From the NCBI GenBank assembly GCA_028284745.1, contig JANQRC010000071.1, positions 1 to 45,408 on the forward strand: DNA of 45,408 nt, written 5' to 3'. The notes beneath the pieces are model-generated. The model worked only from the letters and a program-made list of their open reading frames with translations, did no database searches and was not told where the DNA came from. Within the stretch, counting starts at the first letter, position 1; every line of letters begins with the position of its first letter. Made by a program: the position numbers and the translations under genes. The stretch is from Flavobacteriaceae bacterium. GTDB taxonomy: Bacteria > Bacteroidota > Bacteroidia > Flavobacteriales > Flavobacteriaceae. Of the stretch, positions 9,960-18,694 are shown in pieces.

Positions 9960-10400
9960 TTACGACACTTTCTCCTTGACCTCTCGCTGGTAATAAAAAG
10001 CAGGAAGCAGCAATAATATGAACAAGGGTTGGATCAAAAAGCGGCGCACATAGAAGGTCATGAGATAACCACTTTCAAGAGCATTCGCTATTAAATAAAA
10101 ATAGACGCTCGCTAATAGTATGAAGGCAATGAGGTATAGCAATCCAGAAAATTTGACCACATGCCAATTTTCGAATGCCACGTATAGGATCATCAACGAT
10201 ATCAATGTATTGAGTCCGTATCTGAAAAGGTGACTCAGAAAAAGTTTGAAGCCCTGATATTCAGGAACGCCCGATGTAAAGAGGTCATGTTTGAAAAATG
10301 CTATGAAGGGGTCGTAGAACAACTCATTCTCAAAGGCCCTAACAAGCATGAGCAACATACATAAGAGCCCAACAATGATGTATTTAAGCCACTTGCTCAT
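9960..10400 (-). CDS. Exosortase F-associated membrane protein
   Basis: This 146-residue protein has about four membrane helices: residues 7-23, a segment near 50-70, one near 75-100 and one near 118-138. It has a short amphipathic stretch with FYDPFIAFFKHDLF and ends in a basic tail. Its size, its helix layout and its position directly after xrtF (4-bp overlap) fit the conserved flavobacterial protein that always accompanies XrtF. Its molecular role is unknown; it may hold or regulate the exosortase. No catalytic motif is visible, so the call rests mostly on context and the general sequence pattern. Confidence 0.8.
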   Translation of the reverse strand: MSKWLKYIIVGLLCMLLMLVRAFENELFYDPFIAFFKHDLFTSGVPEYQGFKLFLSHLFRYGLNTLISLMILYVAFENWHVVKFSGLLYLIAFILLASVYFYLIANALESGYLMTFYVRRFLIQPLFILLLLPAFYYQREVKEKVS

Positions 10401-10924
10401 CTGCTAGAGAATTTGTTTACCCAGAGCACCCAGAGCAAAAAGACGAGACCATAAATGATGGCAGGAAAGACAATTTGATGCAGTGCATCTTGATAGTGAG
10501 GATACTCATAGATCGCGATGGCTATCAGCGCTATGCGAACAACATTGGCCACATATATGGCAAGGCTACCCAGAACGACAAACAAAACCGATGTCCATAG
10601 CCTGCCCGTAAAGGCAATGATAAAGGTGACAAAGAGTATCAACACGCTGACTGAGTTACAACCTTCTAAAACACGAGCTAAGTATGTCCCATTCACCAAA
10701 AGTTTCATGATGGGCTCGCTTTCGTGGGGTATCACCTCACTATTGTAGCCAAACATTTGAATCAAATGCTGACTTTGCTCAGCCACCATAACGGTAAGGT
10801 GATCGGGTTCTTCCTGAAAAGAGTTCAAGTATGCGCTATACCCCCACGTCAGCACTGCATACACCGAAAAGAACTTGAGTATGAAGAAAATAACAGACCT
10901 GTATTGCTTTACCAATGTTATCAT
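10397..10924 (-). CDS. xrtF: Exosortase family protein XrtF
   Basis: Exosortases are polytopic inner-membrane transpeptidase-like enzymes that cut a C-terminal sorting signal from exported proteins. With the ATG at 10924 this one has 175 residues. It contains the catalytic triad pattern of the family: Cys89 in EGCNSVSVLILF, Arg130 in VANVVRIALIA and His149 in ALHQIVFPAIIYG, spread over several membrane helices. An upstream TTG at 10933 would add three residues but lies within the -7 promoter box. It overlaps the following gene by 4 bp. No protein with an obvious exosortase signal is encoded in this window. Confidence 0.92.
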   Translation of the reverse strand: MITLVKQYRSVIFFILKFFSVYAVLTWGYSAYLNSFQEEPDHLTVMVAEQSQHLIQMFGYNSEVIPHESEPIMKLLVNGTYLARVLEGCNSVSVLILFVTFIIAFTGRLWTSVLFVVLGSLAIYVANVVRIALIAIAIYEYPHYQDALHQIVFPAIIYGLVFLLWVLWVNKFSSR

Positions 10925-10930
10925 TCCGAG

Positions 10931-10958
10931 CAAATATAGCCCAAATAGCGCATAGCAA
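10931..10958 (-). promoter_or_regulatory. Promoter of the xrtF operon
   Basis: Read on the minus strand: TTG (10956-10958), 17 bp, then TATATTTG (10938-10931), a perfect flavobacterial -7 box. The xrtF ATG begins only 6 nt after the box, so the transcript would start at or within a few bases of the ATG. Confidence 0.7.
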
Positions 10959-10986
10959 CTGTTAACTTCTCAATTGTTGTACGACC

Positions 10987-11015
10987 TTGTTCACAACCAA
11001 AAAACAGTAACTTCG
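10987..11015 (+). promoter_or_regulatory. Promoter candidate for the GAF protein gene
   Basis: TTG (10987-10989), 18 bp, then TAACTTCG (11008-11015), matching TAnnTTTG at all but one position. It lies 20 bp before the ATG at 11036 and diverges from the xrtF promoter. Confidence 0.55.
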
Positions 11016-11035
11016 TATTCGCAAAATAATTCCCT

Positions 11036-11494
11036 ATGAACTTTGACCATCTAAAGCCCGACATCATTGCCATTTTAGACAATGCCGAGATCACCGTCAA
11101 CGAGCGCTTGTACCAGTTATGCAACCACCTTAGAGAAAGTATCCTTCATTATGATTGGGTAGGCTTCTACTTTGTCAATGACAATAAGGAGGAATTAAAG
11201 CTCGGACCTTATGTTGGTGCCCCGACAGACCACGTGATCATTCCTTTCGGAAAAGGCATCTGCGGGCAGGTGGCCGTCAGCGATCAAAACTTTGTCGTGC
11301 CTGATGTGAAGGCACAAGACAATTATATCGCCTGTAGCATGACCGTGAAGTCAGAAATTGTGGTTCCGCTATTTGTCAATGGCAAGAACATTGGCCAGAT
11401 CGACATCGATTCTGAGACCATTGACGCATTTTCCGAAAATGATGAGCGACTGCTTGAGTTTGTTAACGCAAAGGTAGCTGAGCTTCTCTCTTAA
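11036..11494 (+). CDS. GAF-domain protein, free methionine-(R)-sulfoxide reductase-like
   Basis: The 152-residue cytoplasmic protein is a single GAF domain of the free methionine-(R)-sulfoxide reductase family, which reduces free Met-R-O through catalytic and resolving cysteines. Visible family features are WVGFYFV, IPFGKGICGQVA (Cys76), NYIACSMTVKSEIVVPL (Cys100) and IGQIDIDSE. Cys100 aligns with the catalytic cysteine of the E. coli enzyme and Cys76 with a resolving one. The earlier resolving cysteine, expected in the segment GAPTDHVIIP, is absent. Enzyme activity is thus likely but not certain. It stands alone between the xrtF operon and purH. Confidence 0.85.
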   Translation: MNFDHLKPDIIAILDNAEITVNERLYQLCNHLRESILHYDWVGFYFVNDNKEELKLGPYVGAPTDHVIIPFGKGICGQVAVSDQNFVVPDVKAQDNYIACSMTVKSEIVVPLFVNGKNIGQIDIDSETIDAFSENDERLLEFVNAKVAELLS

Positions 11495-11587
11495 CAACTG
11501 TTCAAAACTTTACGCTTTTTTCATTGCGATAGCATCACATTTTCGTTGTAAAAAAGGTATTTTTACGCCTTATCAAACCCATCAAAA

Positions 11588-13120
11588 ATGAACTCCCGCA
11601 AAACTGCCCGATCTGCCTTGGTATCCGTCTTTAGCAAGGACGGGCTGGCGCCCATCGTACAGAAGCTAGACCAGCTAGGCATTACCATTTATTCAACAGG
11701 CGGCACCGAAAAATTCATCACAGAATTAGGTATCGACGTCATTCCTGTCGAATCCGTTACTTCCTATCCATCCATTCTCGGAGGAAGGGTGAAGACCTTA
11801 CACCCAAAAGTGTTTGGCGGCATCTTGAATCGTCAGGAAAACGAAGGGGATGTAGCAGAATTGGAGCAGTATGAGATTCCACAGATAGACATCGTCATCG
11901 TAGACCTTTACCCCTTTGAAAAGACAGTTGCTTCGGGAGCCCCTGAGCAAGACATTATCGAAAAGATAGACATCGGCGGTATTTCTCTAATTCGTGCAGC
12001 CGCTAAAAATTTCAAAGACGTCTTGTGTGTATCTTCGATGCAAGACTATGGGGAATTCCTTGGGCTTCTGCATGACAAGAACGGCGAAAGCTCACTCGAG
12101 GACAGAAAGCGATTTGCTGCTAAGGCCTTTAATGTATCATCGCATTACGACACGGCCATCTTCAACTATTTCAATAGCGATCATGGTATCGCTGCTTTGA
12201 AGTTTAGTGAGACTGAAGGAAAAACGCTTCGCTATGGCGAGAACCCACACCAGAAAGGTTCTTTCTTCGGTGACTTCAATGCGATGTTCGACAAACTTCA
12301 TGGAAAGGAGCTCTCGTACAACAACTTGCTGGATGTCGACGCAGCAGTGAATCTAATGAGTGAATTCTTCGATGACAAACCCACATTCGCCATCTTAAAG
12401 CATAACAATGCCTGCGGAATTGCCACGCGTTCCTCCATCGCCAAGGCATACAAAGATGCATTGGCAGGTGACCCTGTTTCTGCCTTTGGCGGTATCTTGA
12501 TCTCGAATACGAAGATCGACAAGCCTACCGCCGAAGAAATACACAAGCTCTTCTGTGAGGTAGTGATCGCACCATCCTTTGAAGAAGATGCGCTAGCCAT
12601 CTTAAAGGGGAAAAAGAATAGGATCTTATTGGTTCAAAAGTTGTTCGAGTTGCCAAAGACATTGACCAGAAGTTGTTTGAATGGCGCTTTGGCACAAGAT
12701 AGAGACTACATAACCGATTCAAAAGACCAACTAGAGGTCAGAACAAAAAGCACGCCCTCTGAGGCTGAGATAGATGACCTCATCTTTGCTTCAAAAGTTT
12801 GCAAGCATACCAAATCGAACACCATTGTCTTGGCCAAGAATGGGCAACTTTGCGCCTCGGGCACTGGGCAGACCTCTCGTGTAGACGCACTGCGCCAAGC
12901 CATCGAAAAAGCGCAGTCTTTCAACTTCGACCTACATGGGGCTGTGATGGCAAGTGACGCCTTCTTCCCTTTTCCTGATTGTGTAGAGATCGCGCACGAG
13001 GCTGGCATTGTTTCTGTCATTCAGCCAGGGGGTTCCATAAAAGATCAACTATCGATAGACTATTGCAATGAGCATGGCGTTTCTATGGTATTTACCGGAA
13101 CAAGACACTTTAAACATTAA
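11588..13120 (+). CDS. purH: Bifunctional AICAR transformylase/IMP cyclohydrolase PurH
   Basis: PurH carries out the last two steps of IMP synthesis: formyl transfer to AICAR and ring closure. The 510-residue protein starts with the MGS-like cyclohydrolase domain (ITIYSTGGTEKF, SYPSILGGRVKTLHP, VDLYPFEKTV). The transformylase domain follows, with LRYGENPHQKGSFFG, FAILKHNNACGIA and GDPVSAFGGI, then SDAFFPFPD and GSIKDQ near the C-terminus. Length and order are normal. The ATG at 11588 matches the family N-terminus. It is followed 58 bp later by mreB, whose own promoter candidate starts just after the purH stop. Confidence 0.97.
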   Translation: MNSRKTARSALVSVFSKDGLAPIVQKLDQLGITIYSTGGTEKFITELGIDVIPVESVTSYPSILGGRVKTLHPKVFGGILNRQENEGDVAELEQYEIPQIDIVIVDLYPFEKTVASGAPEQDIIEKIDIGGISLIRAAAKNFKDVLCVSSMQDYGEFLGLLHDKNGESSLEDRKRFAAKAFNVSSHYDTAIFNYFNSDHGIAALKFSETEGKTLRYGENPHQKGSFFGDFNAMFDKLHGKELSYNNLLDVDAAVNLMSEFFDDKPTFAILKHNNACGIATRSSIAKAYKDALAGDPVSAFGGILISNTKIDKPTAEEIHKLFCEVVIAPSFEEDALAILKGKKNRILLVQKLFELPKTLTRSCLNGALAQDRDYITDSKDQLEVRTKSTPSEAEIDDLIFASKVCKHTKSNTIVLAKNGQLCASGTGQTSRVDALRQAIEKAQSFNFDLHGAVMASDAFFPFPDCVEIAHEAGIVSVIQPGGSIKDQLSIDYCNEHGVSMVFTGTRHFKH

Positions 13121-13125
13121 TTTAC

Positions 13126-13133
13126 TATTTTTG
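13126..13133 (+). promoter_or_regulatory. -7 promoter box candidate for mreB
   Basis: TATTTTTG matches TAnnTTTG perfectly, 6 bp after the purH stop and ~45 bp before the mreB ATG. No TTG is found at the usual -33 distance, which lowers confidence. Confidence 0.4.
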
Positions 13134-13178
13134 CATGATTTTACCCTAACCCTAACAGCCTTTAAACGAACTTGATAC

Positions 13179-14207
13179 ATGGGATTTTTTGATTTTTTGA
13201 CCGAGGAGATCGCCATTGACCTCGGAACTGCCAATACACTCATCATACACAATGACAAGGTGGTCGTAGACAGCCCTTCGATCGTGGCACGCGATCGTGT
13301 TTCGGGCAAGATCATTGCTGTTGGACAAGAAGCAAATCTCATGCAAGGAAAGACCCATGAGAACATCAAGACCATCCGTCCGCTAAAAGATGGCGTAATT
13401 GCAGACTTTGATGCGTCCGAGAAGATGATCAGTATGTTCATAAAGAACATCCCTTCATTAAAGAAAAAGATCTTCACACCATCCCTCCGCATGGTGATCT
13501 GTATCCCATCAGGCATCACCGAAGTAGAGATGCGCGCTGTAAAGGAATCTGCAGAACGTGTAAATGGCAAAGAGGTATATCTTATACATGAGCCCATGGC
13601 CGCAGCCATCGGTATCGGGATCGACATCATGCAGCCAAAAGGGAACATGATCGTCGATATAGGTGGCGGTACCACCGAAATAGCCGTCATTGCACTTGGC
13701 GGGATCGTTTGTGACAAGTCTGTGAAAATTGCAGGTGATGTATTTACCAACGATATCATCTATTACATGCGTACACAGCACAACCTTTATGTGGGTGAGC
13801 GTACTGCCGAAAAGATAAAGATCCAAATAGGGGCTGCGACCGAAGACTTAGAAGTTCCACCGGAGGACATGTCTGTACAAGGCAGAGACCTTCTGACCGG
13901 AAAGCCCAAGCAGGTAAACATCTCTCACCGAGAGATCGCCAAAGCATTAGACAAATCTATACTTCGTATTGAAGATGCTGTGATGGAGACCTTATCGCAG
14001 ACACCGCCAGAACTTGCCGCTGACATCTACAATACAGGAATCTACCTAGCGGGAGGTGGTTCGATGTTGAGAGGGTTAGACAAGAGGCTTTCACAAAAGA
14101 CAGACCTGCCCGTATACATTGCTGAAGACCCTTTAAGAGCTGTTGTGCGCGGAACCGGAATCACCCTTAAAAACCTAGAGCGTTACAAGAGTGTGCTGAT
14201 CAAATAA
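13179..14207 (+). CDS. mreB: Rod shape-determining protein MreB
   Basis: MreB is the bacterial actin homologue that forms membrane-bound filaments guiding lateral wall synthesis. The 342-residue protein has all the actin-fold nucleotide motifs: phosphate-1 IAIDLGTANTLI near residue 10, phosphate-2 IVDIGGGTTEIAVIALGG near 158, and the adenosine motif IYLAGGGSMLRGL near 288. A hydrophobic N-terminus (MGFFDFL) is suited to membrane binding. It begins a five-gene cell-shape operon, with mreC starting 14 bp later. Confidence 0.97.
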   Translation: MGFFDFLTEEIAIDLGTANTLIIHNDKVVVDSPSIVARDRVSGKIIAVGQEANLMQGKTHENIKTIRPLKDGVIADFDASEKMISMFIKNIPSLKKKIFTPSLRMVICIPSGITEVEMRAVKESAERVNGKEVYLIHEPMAAAIGIGIDIMQPKGNMIVDIGGGTTEIAVIALGGIVCDKSVKIAGDVFTNDIIYYMRTQHNLYVGERTAEKIKIQIGAATEDLEVPPEDMSVQGRDLLTGKPKQVNISHREIAKALDKSILRIEDAVMETLSQTPPELAADIYNTGIYLAGGGSMLRGLDKRLSQKTDLPVYIAEDPLRAVVRGTGITLKNLERYKSVLIK

Positions 14208-14221
14208 GCTAAGAGCCCCCA

Positions 14222-15046
14222 ATGCAGCAAATCATTAACTTTTTTATACGAAACAAGAATGGTGTGCTGTTTTTGCTATTGCTATTGATAGGTTTTGTGC
14301 TCACCGTTCAATCACATTCGTATCACCGAAGCAAATTCTCCAACTCTGCGCGTTGGCTTTTTGGCGGCATCTATGAGACCAATAGCAATATCAAGCAATA
14401 CTTTCACCTGAAGACAGACAATCGTCGGCTTGTGGAGGAAAACATGCGCCTTAGACAGCTTCTCTTCAACGGTACAGATACAACAGGAAATGATGTGTTC
14501 ATCGATACCTCCTCCTTCAAACAGAAATATGTATTTAGAGGAGCCAATGTGATCAAGAACAGCTACAGCGCTGCCAACAATGTACTAACCATAGACAAAG
14601 GAAGTGACGATGGCATTGCCCCTGATATGGGAGTCATTACCTCAGAAGGTATCGTAGGCGTAGTCAATAGAGTCTCTGCCAATTATGCCACGGTCATTTC
14701 GGTGCTGAACACCACCATTCGCATAAACGCCAAACACCGACCTTCTGGCGAGATCGGCTCATTGACATGGAATACCAAAGACCACAGGCTGACACAGCTT
14801 ATCGATGTACCCAAGTTGGCAAACATCAAGGAAAATGACACCATCATCACAGGTGGAGAGTCCACTATCTTTCCGGAGGGCATTCCTATTGGTTCTATAA
14901 AGACGTTTTCGCTTCAAGCCGCGCAGAACTATTATGACATTGACGTGGCACTTTTCAATGCAATGACACACATTGGGCATGTGTACGTGATCGAGAATCA
15001 GGATGCCCCGCAGATAAAATGGCTCCAAGACAAGGCTGATGAATAA
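14222..15046 (+). CDS. mreC: Rod shape-determining protein MreC
   Basis: MreC is a periplasmic scaffold of the elongation complex that binds PBP2 and links it to MreB. The 274-residue protein has one N-terminal membrane helix (about 12-28), a helical coiled-coil segment (about 52-78, with NRRLVEENMRLRQLL), and the beta-rich MreC domain. The latter carries VLTIDKGSDDGIAPDMGVI and the conserved ITGGESTIFPEGIPIGSI. It lies 14 bp after mreB and overlaps mreD by 8 bp. Confidence 0.95.
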   Translation: MQQIINFFIRNKNGVLFLLLLLIGFVLTVQSHSYHRSKFSNSARWLFGGIYETNSNIKQYFHLKTDNRRLVEENMRLRQLLFNGTDTTGNDVFIDTSSFKQKYVFRGANVIKNSYSAANNVLTIDKGSDDGIAPDMGVITSEGIVGVVNRVSANYATVISVLNTTIRINAKHRPSGEIGSLTWNTKDHRLTQLIDVPKLANIKENDTIITGGESTIFPEGIPIGSIKTFSLQAAQNYYDIDVALFNAMTHIGHVYVIENQDAPQIKWLQDKADE

Positions 15047-15545
15047 TGATGTTTTCAAAAATATCATCCGTTTTGTTGCCTTGGTCTTGGCTCAGGTGGT
15101 CATTTTCAACAACATCAACTTCTCAGGCTATATAAACCCGTATGTTTACATTCTGTTCGTAATAGGCTATCCTTTTGCTAGCAACCGTACATTGTTTCTC
15201 TTTATTTCCTTTTTGTTGGGCCTCACCATAGATATGTTCACTGATGCAGGAGGCATCAATGCCATCGCATGCCTAGTGATTGCCTACATAAGACCCGTTG
15301 TACTACGATTTTCATTTGGTGTAAGCTATGAATATCATAATATCAAGATCATAGAGACCGGTTGGGCAGAGCGATTCACGTATGTCTCTATTATGACGGT
15401 GACGCACCATCTCATCCTTTTTTCGTTAGAGACCTTTAACGCTTCGCTAATACTTTCTACCTTGATGAAAACGTTATTCTCTAGTATCTTTACCATTATA
15501 CTTTGCCTATCGTTCATCGTTTTGTTTAGCCGAAAGCGTACATGA
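15039..15545 (+). CDS. mreD: Rod shape-determining protein MreD
   Basis: MreD is a small polytopic membrane protein of the elongation complex. The 168-residue protein has about five membrane helices and the family traits NINFSGYINPYVYILFVI near the start and FLLGLTIDMFTDAGGINA near residue 60. Sequence conservation of MreD is low, so its position between mreC and mrdA (overlaps of 8 and 4 bp) is a major part of the evidence. Confidence 0.92.
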   Translation: MNNDVFKNIIRFVALVLAQVVIFNNINFSGYINPYVYILFVIGYPFASNRTLFLFISFLLGLTIDMFTDAGGINAIACLVIAYIRPVVLRFSFGVSYEYHNIKIIETGWAERFTYVSIMTVTHHLILFSLETFNASLILSTLMKTLFSSIFTIILCLSFIVLFSRKRT

Positions 15546-17404
15546 GAAAATTTCTTCTACATTTTACCGTAATACTCATAGGCCTCACTTTCTTGGGGCG
15601 CCTATCGTACCTACAGCTATTTGAAGATTCTTTTGAAGAACTCTCTACTAGCAATGCAGTAAAGGCTGTCTACGACTATCCTGAACGTGGGTATATCTAC
15701 GACCGAAATGGAGCATTGTTGGTGGCCAACCAACCTGCCTACGATGTCATGGTCACGCCAAGAGAAGTAAGACCGTTGGATACGCTAGAGTTTTGTTCTT
15801 TACTGAACATCGCCAAGGAAGATTTTATCAAGCGCTACAAAAAGGCACGCCACTATTCGCCATGGCGACCTTCTGTATTTGTAGCACAACTCTCCAAAGA
15901 AGAATATGCCTCACTTCAAGAAAAGATGCACAAGTATGAAGGGTTCTTCATCCAGAAAAGATCACTGAGAAGTTACAAGACCAGATCTGCGGCCAATGTG
16001 TTGGGATACATCAGTGAGGTGAACGATTTTGAGGTAGGAAAAAACCCTTACTATCAATCTGGCGAACTTATTGGAAGGCAGGGTGTCGAGAAATCTTATG
16101 AAGAAGTCTTGCGTGGTGTCAAAGGTGTAAAGCGACTGCAAAAAGATCGTTTCAACCGAATCATTGGCCCCTACAAAAACGGCATCTACGATACGTTGCC
16201 GGAGCAAGGAAAAGACATTCACATCACCATAGATGCCAAGCTTCAAGAGTACGGCCAAATGCTTATGAACAACAAGCGCGGTGGCATCGTGGCCATCGAG
16301 CCTGCCTCGGGAGAATTGTTAGCCTTGGTAAGTGCACCTAGCTACGATCCTGCAATGCTTGTGGGAAGAAAACGTTCTAAGAATTTCACGAAACTGTACC
16401 ACGACACCATCAATATCCCATTATTTGATCGTGGGCTAAAGGCACAGTACCCTCCAGGTTCGCCCTTCAAGACACTTAATGCCTTGGTAGCATTGGAAGA
16501 AGGCGTCATCACACCCGAAGAAACGATCACCTGCCATCATGGGCATTATTATGCACGAGGCCAATGGATGGGATGCCACTGCCCGTCTGGAACCAGAAAC
16601 AATATGAATAAAGGCGTACATCAGTCGTGCAACACCTATTTCTCGAACGTATACAGGCGAATTATCGACAAATATCAAAGCCCAAAAGTTGGCATCCAGC
16701 ATTGGAACAAGCATATTGAAAGTTTCGGTCTAGGAAATTTCTTGGGTAACGACTTGCCAACAGGAAGTCGGGGCAATGTGCCTGATTCTTCTTATTACAA
16801 ACGAATGTATCCACGTGGCGGCTGGCAAGCAGTGACCACCATCTCAAATGCCATTGGCCAAGGAGAGGTACTTGCTTCGCCAATTCAACTGGCAAACATG
16901 ACAGCCGCCATTGCCAACCGGGGCTTTTACTACACACCGCATATCATCAAGAATATAAAAGAAATGCCCATTGATGAAAAATTCACCACGAGGAGGAGGA
17001 CCACCATCTCTCCTGAAAATTTCGCTCCAGTGATCGAAGGCATGCACAACGTGGTAGAAAAAGGAACTGCCAAGATCGCAAGGATCAATGGGATCGAGGT
17101 TTGTGGAAAGACAGGCACCGCTGAGAATTTTACGATCATCGACAGTCTTAGAACGCAGTTGACAGATCATTCCATCTTTGTCGCTTTCGCCCCCAAGGAT
17201 GACCCAAAGATCGCCATCGCCGTCTTCATAGAAAATGGATATTGGGGTAGCAGATGGGCAGCACCTATTGCTAGCCTAATGATAGAAAGATACCTGACTG
17301 GTGAAATCTCTAGAGATCATCTTGAAGAACGTATGCTTTTGGGCAGCCTGGAGGAAGAATACAAGAAACCGTACAGTGGCCAACCTTTTGAGATCAACCA
17401 ATGA
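15542..17404 (+). CDS. mrdA: Penicillin-binding protein 2 (peptidoglycan transpeptidase)
   Basis: PBP2 cross-links peptidoglycan during side-wall growth, partnered by RodA. The 620-residue protein has one N-terminal membrane helix (about 5-22), the PBP dimerisation/pedestal domain (YPERGYIYDRNGALLVANQP near 50) and the transpeptidase domain. The active-site motifs are complete: Ser307-x-x-Lys310 (PGSPFK), SCN near 362-364 and KTG at 523-525 (CGKTGTAEN). A CxC pair lies before the SCN motif (MGCHCPSG), where a Zn- or disulfide-bearing loop occurs in many PBP2 proteins. It overlaps mreD and rodA by 4 bp each. Confidence 0.97.
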   Translation: MRKFLLHFTVILIGLTFLGRLSYLQLFEDSFEELSTSNAVKAVYDYPERGYIYDRNGALLVANQPAYDVMVTPREVRPLDTLEFCSLLNIAKEDFIKRYKKARHYSPWRPSVFVAQLSKEEYASLQEKMHKYEGFFIQKRSLRSYKTRSAANVLGYISEVNDFEVGKNPYYQSGELIGRQGVEKSYEEVLRGVKGVKRLQKDRFNRIIGPYKNGIYDTLPEQGKDIHITIDAKLQEYGQMLMNNKRGGIVAIEPASGELLALVSAPSYDPAMLVGRKRSKNFTKLYHDTINIPLFDRGLKAQYPPGSPFKTLNALVALEEGVITPEETITCHHGHYYARGQWMGCHCPSGTRNNMNKGVHQSCNTYFSNVYRRIIDKYQSPKVGIQHWNKHIESFGLGNFLGNDLPTGSRGNVPDSSYYKRMYPRGGWQAVTTISNAIGQGEVLASPIQLANMTAAIANRGFYYTPHIIKNIKEMPIDEKFTTRRRTTISPENFAPVIEGMHNVVEKGTAKIARINGIEVCGKTGTAENFTIIDSLRTQLTDHSIFVAFAPKDDPKIAIAVFIENGYWGSRWAAPIASLMIERYLTGEISRDHLEERMLLGSLEEEYKKPYSGQPFEINQ

Positions 17405-18672
17405 GCGTGAATTCTACTAGCATCTTGCAACGGATCGACTGGCTAACCATCTTATTCTATTTTCTGCTGGTATTCATGGGATGGGTAAACATCTACTCAG
17501 CTTCATTGAACGAAGAGGCCACTTCGTATTTTGACCTTTCGCAACCCTATGGAAAGCAATTCCTATTCATAGGGATGGGAATCGTACTAATTGTACTGCT
17601 ACTCAGTATCGAAACAAAGTTCTATGAACGATTCTCAAGCATTATCTATCTGATATCGCTTGCTTCGTTGTTAGGGCTATTCGTCTTTGGAAAGACCATC
17701 AACGGGGCCACCTCTTGGTATGGTCTAGGAAGCATCACGCTACAGCCTTCAGAATTTGCAAAAGCCGCTACCGCATTGGCCTTGGCCAAGTATTTAAGCG
17801 ATATGCAGATCAATATGCAAGAACTGAAACATCAGGTCAGTGCTTTTTTGATCATCGCCATTCCTGCATTGCTCATCATACCGCAGCCAGACCCTGGCAG
17901 CGCGTTGGTCTATGGTTCATTTTTCTTTGTACTGCACCGCGAAGGACTTTCAGGGATCTATCTTACCCTTGGTTTTATTGCCATTGCTCTTTTTATCCTT
18001 ACGTTACTCTTTGGCCCAACGTATGTTTCTATCGGGTTGCTATTGATCGTGGTCTCTTTCTTCTCATGGAAGAAAAGAAAAAAGAAACGTCTTTCAGCAT
18101 TACCATACCTAGGGACGTTGGCCGTAATGACCGCTTTTTCCTTTTCGGTAAATTTTGTGTTCAACAACGTGTTCGAGCAACGGCATCGCGACCGTTTCAA
18201 CATTGTACTCGGAAAAAGTGTGGATACCAAAGGAATCGGTTACAACACCAATCAGTCACAGATCGCGATCGGGTCTGGCAGATTTAGCGGCAAAGGTTGG
18301 TTAGAAGGCACCCAGACCAAAGGTGGCTTTGTCCCAGAGCAACATACAGACTACATCTTTAGCACGGTTGGTGAAGAGTTTGGTTTTATAGGTGCCGGTG
18401 GTGTGGTGATCGTTTTCGTGTTGCTGATCTTACGCATACTCAAACTAGCAGATCGCCAGAAAACTCAATTCAGTCGGGTCTTTGGGTACAGTGTAGCTTC
18501 TATCATCTTCTTTCACTTTACCATCAATGTTGGTATGGTAATAGGGATCCTGCCCACAATTGGTATTCCCCTGCCCTTTTTTAGCTATGGTGGTTCATCG
18601 CTTTGGGGATTCACCATTTTACTGTTTATCTTTATAAGACTCGATGCCAACCGTTTGAACGAATGGCGATGA
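17401..18672 (+). CDS. rodA: Rod shape-determining protein RodA (SEDS glycosyltransferase)
   Basis: RodA is the SEDS-family polymerase that makes glycan strands from lipid II for the elongation complex. The 423-residue protein has about ten membrane helices. Family signatures include LQPSEFAKAATALALAKYL, IIPQPDPGSALVYG, and the large periplasmic loop with GIGYNTNQSQIAIGSGRF and PEQHTDYIFSTVGEEFGF. The last helices contain GIPLPFFSYGGSSLWG. It ends the mre-mrd operon; the MBL-fold gene begins 22 bp later and may be read through. Confidence 0.96.
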   Translation: MSVNSTSILQRIDWLTILFYFLLVFMGWVNIYSASLNEEATSYFDLSQPYGKQFLFIGMGIVLIVLLLSIETKFYERFSSIIYLISLASLLGLFVFGKTINGATSWYGLGSITLQPSEFAKAATALALAKYLSDMQINMQELKHQVSAFLIIAIPALLIIPQPDPGSALVYGSFFFVLHREGLSGIYLTLGFIAIALFILTLLFGPTYVSIGLLLIVVSFFSWKKRKKKRLSALPYLGTLAVMTAFSFSVNFVFNNVFEQRHRDRFNIVLGKSVDTKGIGYNTNQSQIAIGSGRFSGKGWLEGTQTKGGFVPEQHTDYIFSTVGEEFGFIGAGGVVIVFVLLILRILKLADRQKTQFSRVFGYSVASIIFFHFTINVGMVIGILPTIGIPLPFFSYGGSSLWGFTILLFIFIRLDANRLNEWR

Positions 18673-18694
18673 TTCAACTTAAAAACCAACTGTT

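Noticed and set aside
11548-11566. Inverted repeat GTAAAAA/TTTTTAC before purH
   Set aside because: AT-only stem with no T-run and no clear operator pattern; not strong enough to call.
13144-13155. CCCTAACCCTAA, resembling a telomere repeat
   Set aside because: Only two units inside the mreB leader; best explained by chance.
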